From Perilla frutescens (taxonomy: Eukaryota; Streptophyta; Magnoliopsida; Lamiales; Lamiaceae): 64,000 bases of DNA. The translations under genes were made by a program, and so were the position numbers. How positions within the stretch are numbered: the stretch's first letter is position 1; every line of letters begins with the position of its first letter. Shown here piece by piece: positions 39,201 through 50,639 of this stretch. The notes beneath the pieces are model-generated. The model was not told the DNA's origin. It was given only the letters and a program-made list of their open reading frames with translations, and ran no database searches. The stretch is from NCBI GenBank assembly GCA_026008535.1, contig BRKX01000002.1:62679170-62743169 (forward strand), read 5' to 3'.

Positions 39201-42002
39201 GAACTTCATGAATGAAAAAAGGCTTCTAAAACACAAATCAATCTTAAAATTCAGTCCACTCTTTCATGTTCTATGGAGCACACCATACAGCGCATTTCAT
39301 TTCTAAAATCTTAAAGCCTCAAAATTACCTCCCATAACTTGCATCACACATTCACACCTGACACCACACCTGAGTTTAAATCCAAAAGATGCTACTCCAT
39401 ACACATGCTTTGCACAAACTGAGTTCTACATATATTGGATGATGCAACCCATGAAAAAATTACAAGTATATATAGTCATACTTGAATAGTATATCATTAG
39501 ACAAATATTAATTAAATGATGTTAGACACTTCCTCAATCAACATGCCATAGGGTCAGTGACAAGATATGTGCATCTATTATTTATTAATTGAAATGGAGT
39601 CAAGATATTCATGTCAAGAACTGTTAAATACAGTAACTCTCACCACTTATCAAATCTCCAAAGAAATAAGGAGTTATCAACTGATGCCCAAGCCCGTCGT
39701 ATTTCAGGAAATATTCCACATAGAGCTGTTCCTTCTCCACCAGCAGTGTTGTATCTTTCAATCAACACAGGAGGCAGCTCCCTTGTGTCCACAACTTCAA
39801 TCAAAGGAGGCCACTGCAACACATATATTTAAGGCATAAAAGCTAATCTAATAGGTTTTAAAGCAAGGAAGTGATGGATGAAAATATAAATAGCATAATC
39901 TGATAAATAGAAACTAATTGAAATCACTTGGCGAGCATCCATACTGTTCAAAGTAGTGGTCAAAATCACACAATTGATGAGAAATTATTATGTTCGGTCC
40001 AGTTGGTTTATCTTAGAGCCATTTGCAAAATATTGCAGGCATCCATAGTATTGTCAGAGAAAGGAGTATGTCCTATAATTTGTTGATAGGGAAGAAAACT
40101 ACAAGTACAAAGGGATGAAGGATCCCAAATAGAATGTAAAGAGCTAACTAAATGGCATTACTCTAATGTATAATAGTATCAAATATAAGGAAGGCTTTGA
40201 AATCTGTGGTTTGAAACCCACCAGGCAACCCTAAATTTAATACTCTCTCAAATCTCATCAATGAATTCTTCCAATTTTTTAAAATTCTCCTATTCCTTTC
40301 TAGCCAAATAGACCGACATTGGGAGTTGGGATGATTGTTCCCCACAGCACTTGATTCTTTTGCTAATGAAATCTCCCAGGTTTATGGAGAACAAGTCAAT
40401 AGTTAAGTGTGGGGTGATCCATACCAGCCCCAGCTCCTTTAATACCCTAGACCAAAACTTTTCGAGAGAAAGGGAGTTCAAGAACATGCGAATCTAGTCT
40501 TCTGAATCGCACCTAATCTAGACTTCTGTTGATTGCAAGAAACTCTGGTAGGCTCAGGATCTAAATTTCCAAGGGCTCCTATAAGTAGTTCTGACTGTTA
40601 AGCCTGCATCCCACTCGTTGTCTTGCATACCATTTGCTTTTCATAACCGGACACCTGAAGGATTTGAAACCCCACTTACCCAACAAATGTTTGTTTTTTT
40701 CAGACAGATGCGACCACCATGCTCCTTGAGAAGATGTACCATATCCCATGAGCCTGACTGTGACCTCTCCTTTCATGAAAACTCGTTGTCTTGCATACCA
40801 TTTGCTTTTCATAACCGGACACCTGAAGGATTTGAAACCCCACTTACCCAACAAATGTTTGTTTTTTTCAGACAGATGCGACCACCATGCTCCTTGAGAA
40901 GATGTACCATATCCCATGAGCCTGACTGTGACCTCTCCTTTCATGAAAACTCGTTGTCTTGCATACCATTTGCTTTTCATAACCGGACACCTGAAGGATT
41001 TGAAACCCCACTTACCCAACAAATGTTTGTTTTTTTCAGACAGATGCGACCACCATGCTCCTTGAGAAGATGTACCATATCCCATGAGCCTGACTGTGAC
41101 CTCTCCTTTCATGAAAACTTGATCAACCTCTCCTTTAAGTATTGGAATTGCTCTTAGAATTGACTGAATCAAGGTAAAACAAACCTCTCAATGTGAAAGA
41201 TTCTTCCACACTGCAAGCTCCTTATAAAATTTAGTAGGAAGTATAATGGGATGCAATCAAAGCAACAAACAATACTTGTGACGGAAGGCAAGAATTCCTC
41301 AAGAACCAATTTTTTATACACTCCCACATCAAATCGCCGTTTGTCATCTGCATCTCAGGGTTCTTCCAAGCAGCAGAGGATCTCCCATTCCTTTATCCCT
41401 AATGACCGCATCATAGAGCCAATTTTAGATTCCCCCCCCCCCCGATATACTTTACAAGGTATTACAGTAGCACAATTCCCAGCATAGATTCTTGCACACT
41501 AACCCATCAGGAAGAGCCCTGACATTATGCCACGTGACAGTCAAAATGTAGATCTACACCCCTATCATGCCAAACTCTCCTCAATTGTACGGCTCCAATA
41601 AAAGGCACAATGGCCAAGGAAGCTGTTTTATGAACACAACCTCAAGCAAATGCACTGCCTGAATAATGCTAATTTGCATTTTTTTTCCCCAAATGGTGAA
41701 GCGATTTAACTATATTGTTATGCACATTTCAGTACCTTGAATATTGCAACCGCTCCAGCATATAAACAACGGGAAAACGTAACAAGAACAATAAATTAAA
41801 CCAAAAATCACGTAAACTAAAATTTAACTGCAACACTTACCTCGCGGGGGTGAGTAGAATAGGGATGACTAGAGTATCGAGATGCTTCTAAAGCTTCTTC
41901 GAGGTCTAGCTGCGCCGCCATTTCCCGGCCAATGCGATCGCCAACGACCAGCCCCGCATTGGTGACGTCGCGCATCACTACCTCATTCTCCCAAGCAACC
42001 AT
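30282..42002 (-). CDS. NUP155: Nucleoporin NUP155
   Basis: Thirteen frame-compatible GT-AG exons give 1487 aa: 42002-41841, 39813-39644, 37755-37629, 36414-36152, 35863-34222, 34124-33912, 33639-33392, 33306-32892, 32709-32507, 32198-31844, 31176-30958, 30807-30479, 30399-30282. The protein starts MVAWENEVVMRDVTNAGL and ends SPFPFERS. The N-terminal half is the Nup133/Nup155-type beta-propeller (landmarks ALCGIFPEIRRAWASVDNSL, GHIFLAGRDGHVYELQY, LFLWRFDKW). The C-terminal half is the alpha-solenoid (YYTGPDGRGTVDDISSRLRD, KYTELLARYYVLKRQHVLAA). NUP155 is a core inner-ring component of the nuclear pore, linking scaffold to membrane. Length is close to the plant family norm (about 1460). Exon 5 is unusually long (1642 bp). 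Introns 1 and 2 carry the LINE and tandem repeats listed separately; no coding damage is seen. Confidence 0.96.
37148..37388. mobile_element. Stowaway MITE in NUP155 intron 3
   Basis: Left end CTCCCTCCATTTCCATTTAA and reverse-complemented right end CTCCCTCCGTTTCCATATAA are near-perfect inverted repeats that continue through AATGTCATT. Both ends abut TA. At 241 bp this is a non-coding, fairly intact copy. Confidence 0.88.
38243..38640. repeat. Diverged tandem triplication in NUP155 intron 2
   Basis: Three copies of a ~140-155-bp unit start near 38243, 38397 and 38538. Each contains a variant of GAACCTCTATAGCAT, then TTTCTCACCTCTTTATG and AAGGTTTCA. The copies differ by many substitutions and indels, so the duplication is old. 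Confidence 0.75.
40170..41480 (-). pseudogene. LINE reverse-transcriptase remnant in NUP155 intron 1
   Basis: Minus-strand translation, over several frames with stops, gives pieces typical of the C-terminal half of plant LINE ORF2: IPLYFLLNFIRS near 41240, SWDMVHLLKEHGG in the triplicated part, SHVLELPFSRKVLV near 40470 (zinc-binding zf-RVT region), and SIWLERNRRILKNWKN near 40300. The order matches a LINE read on the minus strand, the same strand as NUP155. Many frameshifts and stops make it inactive. The ends are approximate. Confidence 0.65.
40613..41116. repeat. Three identical 168-bp tandem copies
   Basis: Units start at 40613, 40781 and 40949, each beginning ACTCGTTGTCTTGCATACC, and appear identical base for base. 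168 is divisible by three, so each copy keeps the reading frame (56 codons) on both strands. The unit is part of the LINE reverse-transcriptase remnant. The long ORFs at this site (179 and 197 aa) exist only because of the repeat. Confidence 0.95.
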
Positions 42003-42749
42003 CTTGAACTAGAAACGAATAAATTCGAATTATTAACCTTTCCCCTTCGTCTACGACCTTGAGAAATTGTGAATTCAAGTGAAAAAAATATATGGGCTTG
42101 AACAGCAATACTGCAAATTCAAGCCCTGGATTGAAGTAAGGAATTTAATTCTCTGATGTGAAGAGAAATTGAAAACGGGAAAATTTTCAGAGGGGATTTG
42201 GAGGGATTCGAGGATTTAGGGTTTTGGCGGTGGCGGACAAATTAAGCTGCACTTTTTAACTTTCAAAATCTTAAGGTATTAACGTTGTCGGGGGTTATAG
42301 CGGGCGGGATTTTCGCTCTTATATTATTTTTTAGGTTAATACCATATTAATCTTTTATATTCGAAGCTTTTAACCATCTTTCAATTTAATCCCAACTTTC
42401 TAAACAAATTAATTTATATGTCAATATTTTCTTTATTTCTCAATTATACCCACAATCTAATTCTAAGAGCAAGTGTGACGTGTCTAATCAGGAGCTAATA
42501 ATTTTTCAAATTACGTGTGGACATATGAAATTTAATTTATGTTTAAAATTTGCATAAAATAATCAAAATGTAACTTATGTTCGGAAATTGCATTAAATAG
42601 TATAAAAGCAGGGTCGCTCTTTACTTGAAGTAAGTGAATCGATCGCCTCAAATTCCGAAAATATGAAAAATTAGGGCCCCAAACTTTTCATAGCATTGTG
42701 TTTGTGGTTGCCAAGAAAAAAATAAAAATCAAATGTAAAGTTGGCTTAA
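42003..42749. other. NUP155 promoter side spacer
   Basis: The first ~250 bp should hold the NUP155 leader and promoter. The rest is AT-rich with no recognisable gene. Confidence 0.5.
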
Positions 42750-44832
42750 GGGTGCAATTGGCTCAAAATTCGCGGCTTTGAAAATTAAACCAATTTTGAT
42801 TTCCATTGTAGTGAAGATGACATGGCAATTTATTTAAACCGATTATGGACGTTGGTTTAATTCAGCAAAAGTGTAAGAAAAATTGGGCCCGCCACTTTTT
42901 TCGTTGGCAATCAAGAAAAATTGGTTTAACTTTCTCCCTCTTCCCTCCTCCCTACCCTCTTCTCTCTCCTCCAATCTCAAATTTACCGTTGTTGATATAT
43001 ATAGACATATATATATATTATTTTTTCAAAATATAACCGTTGCATCAACGGTTATATATTTATATATTTTATTTTATTTTATTTTGTATTTCAACGGTAA
43101 AAAAAATCTCTATAAATAAATCATTTCATTTCAATAATTTATCACTCTTTCATTTCTCTTCTCTTCTTGTGTGGTTATATCATAATCTTCAAAATGAGTG
43201 ATAAATATAGTGGATCATTTCTAAAAAAATTTGGTTCATCAACTACACAAAGCAATTCAAGTTCCGAAATTCTCAAACTCATTCTAGTCTCAATCCTCAG
43301 TATTCTCAATTTCCTTATCTTACTAATCAAAATCCTCAATTTTCTCAATTTCCTTATCTTACTAATCAAAATCTCCAATCTTCTCAATTTTCTTATATGC
43401 CACCAATGGGGAGTCAGTTCATGTCATCTATAGGGAGTCAATTCATGCCAGTAATGGGAGCCAATTCAAACCGCAAGATTATTTTGCAGCAATGGGAAGT
43501 CAATTCATGCCACTAGTTTCTCAACAATTTTCACCTACACCAAACCACCCATCAAACGAATCCCACCGATCGAGTGTAGGATCCAACAGGGAAGTTACAC
43601 CATCAATGTTTGGCTCTCAATTTCCACCACACTCTATACAAATGAGATTCTTAATTAATCTCAATGATGATGACGATGATGATGCTGAAGGCCTTGGTGA
43701 GAGTCATACAAAGGCTGCAAATGTTGGATGGACAGAAGAGGAGGAGGCTCGTCTTGCACAAGCTTAGAGCACAATTAGCAATTCATCAATAAAAAGAATG
43801 CACAAAAGAGTAAGGATTTCTGGTAAAAAAGGCCACGTACTACAATGACAATTGGTCGGCTAACACTACTGCTAGATGTGGGCGGCTTGCAGGATTTTAT
43901 AATGATTTTTATAGCAATTGAGCTAGCGGACAGAGCGACGATGATGTTTTACAAGCTGCAATTGCTCAGTGGCACACTTAGCACCCAAAGAAAGACTTCA
44001 AGTACATGCCCGTATAGAAGGTAATGAAAGATTTAGAAAAATTAGTTCCTCAAACAATGGCGAATCATGCTAACAAGAAATCGAGAGCATCGGAATCTGG
44101 AGAACATATTACTTCAACAAATCCAGATATAGATATTGATAGTGAAAGACAACATCGTCCAATTAGACAACAGAGAGCAAAAGCCAAAGCCAAATCCGAA
44201 GAAAATGAAAATGTGCCATAAACAACTGAATTTGAAACATGGGATAAACTTGAACGATATCAAATCGAAAGCTTTCCATGAAGAATGCCGAGATGAAGCA
44301 AAAAGAAGATGAACACAAAAAATAGAAATATGAAATCATTATGAAAGATACGAGTGGAATGACGGAGATACAACTTGAATGGCATCAGAAAATGATTGAA
44401 GAAATTATTGCGAAAAGAAATTAAACTAGATATTTATTAATTTTTATTATGAATTCTAATTATGTAGTTTTCATTTTCTAGTATTATTGTGATGTTATTG
44501 TATTAATTTGGTGTATCATTTATTATTATTGTAATTCATTTTAAATGACATTTTTCTATTATTATTACAATAATTTTATTGTAAATATTTGTATTTCATA
44601 GAAATTCATTTTATTTTATTAAATTAAATATTAAAGTGAATAATACAAATAAATAAATATATTATAGTATATGAAATATGTATGTATATATATGATGTGT
44701 AGTGGTGTGGCCAATATAGAGTTACTTTTTGAGTTTATGATTGTGGATATTAGTTTAAAATAGTTGGTGGGTTTAAACTTTTGATGTGGCAATATCAAAG
44801 TTGCTTTTTTGGGTTTATTATTGCAACCACTC
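42750..44832 (+). mobile_element. PIF/Harbinger element carrying ORF1 only
   Basis: The candidate left end GGGTGCAATTGGCTC and the reverse-complemented right end GAGTGGTTGCAATAATAAAC are partly similar and are both flanked by TAA, as in PIF/Harbinger insertions. The 2083-bp interior carries the Myb/SANT-like ORF1 relic at 43194-44424 but no transposase, so it would need help from another element. The termini are imperfect and I hold them with moderate confidence. Confidence 0.5.
43194..44424 (+). pseudogene. Harbinger ORF1 (Myb/SANT-like) relic
   Basis: Reading across frameshifts and stops gives QFMPLVSQQFSPTPNHPSN, then a polyaspartate stretch, GWTEEEEARLAQA, and a Myb/SANT-like core (RCGRLAGFYNDFYSN, then ASGQSDDDVLQAAIAQWHT and HPKKDFKYMPV). 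The end is EIQLEWHQKMIEEI(I)AKRN. That is the order in the DNA-binding accessory protein of plant PIF/Harbinger elements. At least one stop follows RLAQA, and a large frameshift lies in the Gln-rich N-terminal part. Non-functional. Confidence 0.7.
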
Positions 44833-44835
44833 TAA

Positions 44836-45807
44836 TGGTAAGAGCTTTTGAAATTAACCAATAGGACAAGGGGTCAAATTTTCCTATAAATAATCTTACA
44901 ATGTTTTAATATCTCATAACAAAATAAAAAGAAATATATTGAAACAGGAAAATAAAAAGAAAAATATTGCATATGATGTGCGTGAACAAAGAAAGAAATA
45001 TATTGAAATAGGAAAAAAAAAATTGCACATGATGTGTATGTTGTTCAATTTATTTATTAAATTATAAGATGAAAAATGGGATCTCATTTTTCACCACGAC
45101 TCAGGCCGCCAAATCATTAGGATCGGCTATGTACAAAAATAATTAGATAGGTTACATTAGACTACAAATAACGGCGACCAAAGTGAGGGTGGTCGACCCC
45201 ACGTTAGCCAAAATAAAATAAAAAACGTGTAATGAAAAAAGGTGCGGTTGACCGGTGCCTCTAGTGTGACATCTCATGGATGGAATCATCACTTTGGCCA
45301 CTGGGGTAGAGATATTTGTCTACATTTTAAATATATAGATAAAGTATGTATATCTTTTATATAATATAATAAAAATAAATACAAAATATACCAAACTTCA
45401 TATTTTTTTTCTCTATACATAGAGACCAATGTTGTTATATTTCAACACACTTTAAACTTATCTCATTTTTCTCTACATATCACATCTACTATTTTTTCTC
45501 TAGTTTTATATGTATCCAAATAATAAATCCAAGTATCTCATATAATCGCAATTCATGTCAATTTGATCTCCATCATTCATCACAAAAGCAATAAATCTCA
45601 ACCATTTGTCAAAAACACAATTTATGTCAATTTGATCTCCACGCATGGTTATATTAATATATATATATATATATATCAAAATTCTGAAATTTTTATCTAT
45701 AAATAAAGATCTCATTTGCTATAGTTTTACACACACAAAAATCATATCCTTTTTATTTCTTATTTATCAATTTTCATTACTAAAATTTCATTTTTCTCAA
45801 TTTGCAT
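44836..45807. other. Repeat-rich AT spacer
   Basis: No gene. Two similar segments containing GTCAATTTGATCTCCA occur near 45557 and 45627, and an (AT)n run lies near 45657-45676. Confidence 0.45.
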
Positions 45808-46620
45808 GATGAATACCTCTGTTGAATGTGTGGTTGTCAACTTTGGTAACGAGTACGTCATAAAGCCAGATAAAGGAAACCTAGCATATTTGTTGCATGA
45901 TGGTGAACAACGAGATTTTCCAGGTATGTTGGGCAGTATTAAATGCACGCATTGGGAATGAAAAATTTGTCCTACTGCATGGGCAGAATGATATACATGA
46001 AGAAATGATAAGGTAACAATCATTTTGGAAGCGGTTGTATCTCAAGACTTATGGATTTGGCATGCATTTTTTGAAACTCCGGATCTAAAAATGATATCAA
46101 CGTGCTTGAACAATCTCCTATTTTCAAGGATATCTTGAAAAGTCAGGCACCAAAGGTTAATTATGTTGTCAATGGTCACGAAAAGAACATGTGATATTAT
46201 CTCAGTGATGACATATATCATCAATAGGCAGTATTTGTCAAATCTATTAATGATCCACAAATTAGGAAGCATCGACTGTAAATATTTGAGCAAGCATTTA
46301 GCGTTTTACAAGCTCAATTCCATTTTATCAAATGATCATGCCTTATGTGGAATAATGATATGATGGAAAAAGTAATGCATGTTTGCATCATCATGCACAA
46401 TATAATAGTGAAAAATGATAGACACATTTACCTAAATTATTGTGATCCTACAAAGTTTATGGAAGTTAGAATGTTTAATATTCAGAGTGGAGATGTTGAA
46501 GAAAATGATGATTCAAATTTTGAATTCTCTACACAACGGATTATATTACAAACTTATCTAGCTACATAAGAAATCGATCACAACATCATGACAGAGGAAC
46601 TCATAATACTCTAAAAATGA
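45808..46620 (+). pseudogene. Harbinger transposase relic (catalytic Asp lost)
   Basis: The translation starts MNTSVECVVVNFGNEY and runs into HDGEQRDFPGMLGSIKCTHW, ILEAVVSQDLWIWHAFFETP, later QAFSVLQAQF and VMHVCIIMHNIIVKND. This is the full order of a plant PIF/Harbinger DDE transposase (family GSIDCMHWEW ... SQDLWIWHAFFG ... CIIMHNMIVEDE). The first catalytic Asp of the GSID motif is Lys here, and there are several stops and frameshifts (for example after THWE and AWAE). Inactive. Confidence 0.8.
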
Positions 46621-47235
46621 CTTGATCGAGCATATTTGACAAAAGTTTGACCGTGAAAATTGAATGTGTAATTTTTCTCTTTCTGTTTGAAGCATATTCA
46701 CTTTGTAACATCGTATTCTAATTGTTGTAAATTATGTTATTACTTTAGTTTGTAATATTTTTTGGTACGACTATTTATTTCTATGGTAGACACAAAAAAT
46801 CTTTTAACACTGAAAGTATTTCAGAAGAAGGTAGATGGACAATGTTAGAGCGTCTCCGAGAGCTTTGTTCCGGCTCAGTAAAGAGGAATGTTGCGTAAAA
46901 ATTGAGAATATATTTCCTCCAACAATCACTTCTTCGACTCGATAAAATGAGGGGATATAAACAGTACCTCGGCTAAATAATCGAGATACTGTTCCCTCTT
47001 GGCAACTCCTCCTCTTTTTTTCATTACATTTTTGGCAATTTTATTTGGTTGCTTTTTTATATTTTCTATTAGATTTCTTTCAATTGTTTTAAAATTATTG
47101 TATACATTGATTAAGTAAATATTATTACATTAATTTAAACATATAATTAAACACAAAATACATAATTAATCTATTTGTTGATCTTGCTCGAGGTATCGCC
47201 CCACCTGCACATTATGTCATACAAGGAAAATAGTA

Positions 47236-47688
47236 TAATACGGGATATTATTTAGCTGATGGAATATATCCAAAATAGGCCACCCTTGTGCAAACAATCC
47301 ATGATCCTTGTTCCAAAAAAAATATATTTTGCAATGAAACAAGAATCATGCAGGAAAGATGTGGAGTGCGCATTCGAAGTTCTTCAAAGTCGATTTGCAA
47401 TTGTGGCAAATCCAACACAATATTTGAAGAAAGAAGATTTGCAAGATATAATGACTGCATGTATTATTATGCACAATGATAGTTGAGGATGAACGAGACC
47501 TTGATGCACCAATTAATGATGCGAGAGAAGTGCAAATTCCAGATGTTTAAATGTCGAATGAAGGAATAGATGAATTTCAAAAGTTTTTTGGTCGATTTAA
47601 AAAAATCAAAGACAAAGATACTCACTTGGCACTTCGTAATGCTTTGATTGATCATTTGTGGGAGGATTTTTCAAATTCAGAAATGTAA
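47236..47688 (+). pseudogene. Second Harbinger transposase fragment
   Basis: Reading frames give GYYLADGIYPK, a stop, then ATLVQTIHDPCS, KDVECAFEVLQSRFAIVANP, DIMTACIIMHN, ERDLDAPINDAREVQIPDV and finally LRNALIDHLWEDFSNSEM. This is the C-terminal half of a PIF/Harbinger transposase, including the second catalytic Asp (LADGIYP). The N-terminal half is missing and there are frameshifts. It is not a copy of the relic at 45808, because the retained parts differ. Confidence 0.75.
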
Positions 47689-47929
47689 TTATTATGACAT
47701 GTAATTTATGTTTTATTAAATGATCTATTATGAAATGTTGATTTCTATTTTGAATAAGTCAATTGTTTTTGCATGAACCTTTTTAATTTTTGTAAAATAA
47801 AAATAAAATTTAATTATATACTAATTAAAAATAAAAAATAACGAGCGAGAATATTAATATATATATATAATCATATTCAATTAAATAATTCGATAACTAT
47901 ATAAAATTGCACACCCTTGTGAGAAGTAT

Positions 47930-49195
47930 ATGTCTACACAACATTTACAAAAAGATGTTGAACGTTATAGATATGTTCACAATAAAGTTCAGGAACGTTA
48001 TTGTGAATGTTTAGACTTTTGCAGAAAGTAAAGTATGCAGAGGTTTGGTAACCATGTTCGATCAACTGATCTATGTCAGGGGAACTTGTCAGGTCCGTGA
48101 GAAATAATTTACTACTCTAGTGTCACGTTTACTGAGGATTTTACACGCAGCTGACCTCCCGTCACTCGCTACCCTTTCTACCCATACACTTTCTTTCACT
48201 GAATTGAATTGTGAGATCCCCTCAGAACCTAGATATCTAACCTATCTAGTTCCCACAGAAAATCTCTCTCGAGACTCCTTTTGACAGTGTATGAACAAGT
48301 GTGTTTCAATACACGATGACTAGAACACTAATCTCTAGTCTAAGACACAACCACAACTAAGTGGCTCAAAACAATTAGAGCTCTTAAAATAATAATGTGT
48401 AGTCTTTTGTTCGGTGTGTTTTCTACGTATCTAACATATCTGAACCCTTGGCTATTTATAGATGAAAAGAGATAGCCTAAACAAGGGAACATAAATTCTA
48501 ATTTGATTCGGAAATAAACAAGAAAACTTTCCTTGTTTAGAACCGAGATCAAACTCGAACCATGTTAGAAATTCTTCCATGTATAGAACTCTGCCTTTGA
48601 ATTCAGTCTTGAACTCTTCTTACAGCTTCTGGATAGATATCTGAATCTTCTCTCGGTTGTAAACCTTGAACAACTCCATCGATCTTTGGAAGAATAATCT
48701 GGACAAGGAATATTCATGTAAACGTTCATGAACATTATAATGAACATTGTTGATCTTTGAGTCTTCTCTTCAATGCAGACGTCCATGTGCTTTGCAATGT
48801 ACATTGTTGATCTTGAAGTTTCACATCAGGTAGCACAACGGAATCTTTTATATGTTCACATACTGTCTTCAGGCTCTCACTCAAGCTAGCTAGAAGTACT
48901 CATCATGTTGAAGTTGTGCACGATGCACAACAGTCTTATTCTCAGCTCAATCCAAGCTTCTTGCTTTGAGCTGTCTTCAGAAAGTTCAAATCACGTTCAC
49001 GTACATTGTGATGAACGTTGTCCAGAACAGTAGGATGTACTTGGAAAAACCAAATACAAAGTGATTTATGAATTGTCATAAAGATGAATGACAATCAACC
49101 ACTTATAACAAGAGCAATGTAGAGCTCTTGATAAATAAACATAGTGTTTGTGACACTGTTGATACCAACTTGATAGACTGATGTCACAAAGGCAC
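47930..49195 (-). mobile_element. Degraded Copia-like LTR region
   Basis: On the minus strand the segment has a TATA motif (CTATAAATAGCC near 48450-48461), then a transcribed-looking R/U5 stretch, and repeated motifs of the type AACGTTCATGAACATT and ACGTACATTGTGATGAACGTT near 48715-48740 and 48990-49020. TTGGTATCAAC at about 49163-49173 resembles an initiator-Met tRNA primer site. I could not define clean ends or a target duplication. No protein-coding retrotransposon part is visible. Confidence 0.35.
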
Positions 49196-49305
49196 TAACA
49201 CAAAAATCAAATCAATAGTAAAGAGTATAAAATGGAATATTTCATTGTAGAGTGAAATGTAGAGTGATGTTATTGGAGATGGAAATTAAAAATTTGTAAT
49301 TTTAA

Positions 49306-50378
49306 CTGTACAATAGTGTTGAGAATGACGTGTTCTAGATGATGTTATCACTTCGTTTGATAACATCGCAATCAATGTCGTATCTAATGATGTTCCGTCA
49401 TTCTCCTCACATCAAGTATAACACTCGAAATGTTAATCTTATCATTTTCTAGTAATTTAGATTAATTTATTTTAAATTAATCTGAATAAATTGTGATTTT
49501 TGTCACGTATGATTTTCCACGTGTTTTGGTATTTATTGATCAATTTATTAATAAGTAAATCGTGGATTATATCTGATTTTGACTTTGTCAAAATCTGTTC
49601 CGATTTTATAAGGACGTGATGTTCCCACTCTGTCCTTACACTAACTGTTGCAGGAGATTGTGGGTCACTGGAGTAACTGCCACCTTTACACGTTGTTGAA
49701 GAACGTGTGTTATGCAATGCTGAAAGCGGTTAATTCAAGTCCACTACAGCAATTGAAAGTGGAAAGCGGTTGATTCAAGGTCAAGTTATTTGGGATCGTG
49801 AATCAACTGCCAAGGCAAGATGGAATAAGTATTTAAGGTCTTTTCAGATCTTAAAATCACTTATGCAAGCATGTTATCACCGTGATTTGTGAGAAGCTCT
49901 GAAACTTGCATCTAGTGTCATCTGAAAAGTCCAAGACATTCTCCCTGACATCGACCTAGCGTCTCAATCATCTGGAGACATTCATTTCAGTTGTGTGTGT
50001 AGGTCAGATAATCATCTTTGAGAGTCTAGGATTTAGAGTGACTTCTTGTAATCTATCTATGTGTTTAGATATGTTTGTTTGAGAGATTATTCGACTGAGT
50101 GAAGCTTGGATAGTCTTCTGTATGTTTTATGCAGTATTGTCAAGGGAGTGAACCGAGGCAACATCAGCATTGTTATTATTTATCACTTGTGATAGTGAAT
50201 TTCGCCTTGAGGCAATCACATACCGTAAGGAGTGTGATTTAAAATTTATCTTGAGCAAGGTTCTGTTTATATTTCCGCTGCATGTTGAAAGCACTGTGGT
50301 AATACTAGCTTCAATATTTTTTTTAACTTTATTATTTACATCCGAAATTCACATTATTTCAGACAATAAATTCTAACA
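49306..50378 (+). mobile_element. Solo LTR, Copia-like
   Basis: The segment begins TGTACAATAGTGTTGAG and ends TTCTAACA, flanked by TTAAC on both sides (49301-49305, 50379-50383). Near its 3' part TTTATATTTCCGCTGC resembles the U5 side of plant Copia LTRs. No internal domain adjoins it. An alternative start at TGTTGAGAATG (49316) would be more typical but loses the target duplication. It lies inside the Harbinger element at 46848-50414. Confidence 0.55.
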
Positions 50379-50639
50379 TTAACTGTATTTTGGTGAAAAT
50401 TATTGGAGATGGCCTTAGTGAGGTAGAAATTTATTAACCAAAATTAAATGAAATTCAATACATTTATTGCTGTGTACGAAAAGTTAGATAAATTTGTGTT
50501 AGTAAATATACTACATCGACACACAATTCACATCACACTACAAACTAAAAAAATACAGTAGACACCAAAATTCTTTTTGCAGCTGAAAGTATTTTAGAAG
50601 AAGAATAACAGATTCAAAAGGTGTGCTTGGGTGTAATTA

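Larger units (their letters stand above)
46848..50414 (+). mobile_element. PIF/Harbinger element with nested LTR insertion
   Basis: The left end GAGCGTCTCCGAGAG and the reverse-complemented right end GGCCATCTCCAATAA are both flanked by TTA (46845-46847, 50415-50417). The terminus resembles that of the MITE at 11940. Inside are a transposase fragment (47236-47688), a degraded Copia-like LTR region and a well-bounded LTR at 49306-50378. Removing that LTR restores a continuous AATTTTAACTGTATTTTGG next to the right end, which supports this border. Confidence 0.6.

Noticed and set aside
40618..41157. 179-aa plus-strand and 197-aa minus-strand ORFs with a three-fold protein repeat
   Set aside because: Both come from the three identical 168-bp copies of a LINE fragment in a NUP155 intron; the antisense frame is open only because the unit length is a multiple of three.
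48340..48804. Minus-strand ORFs of 70-79 aa
   Set aside because: They lie in the Copia-like LTR region, across its TATA and leader; not coding.
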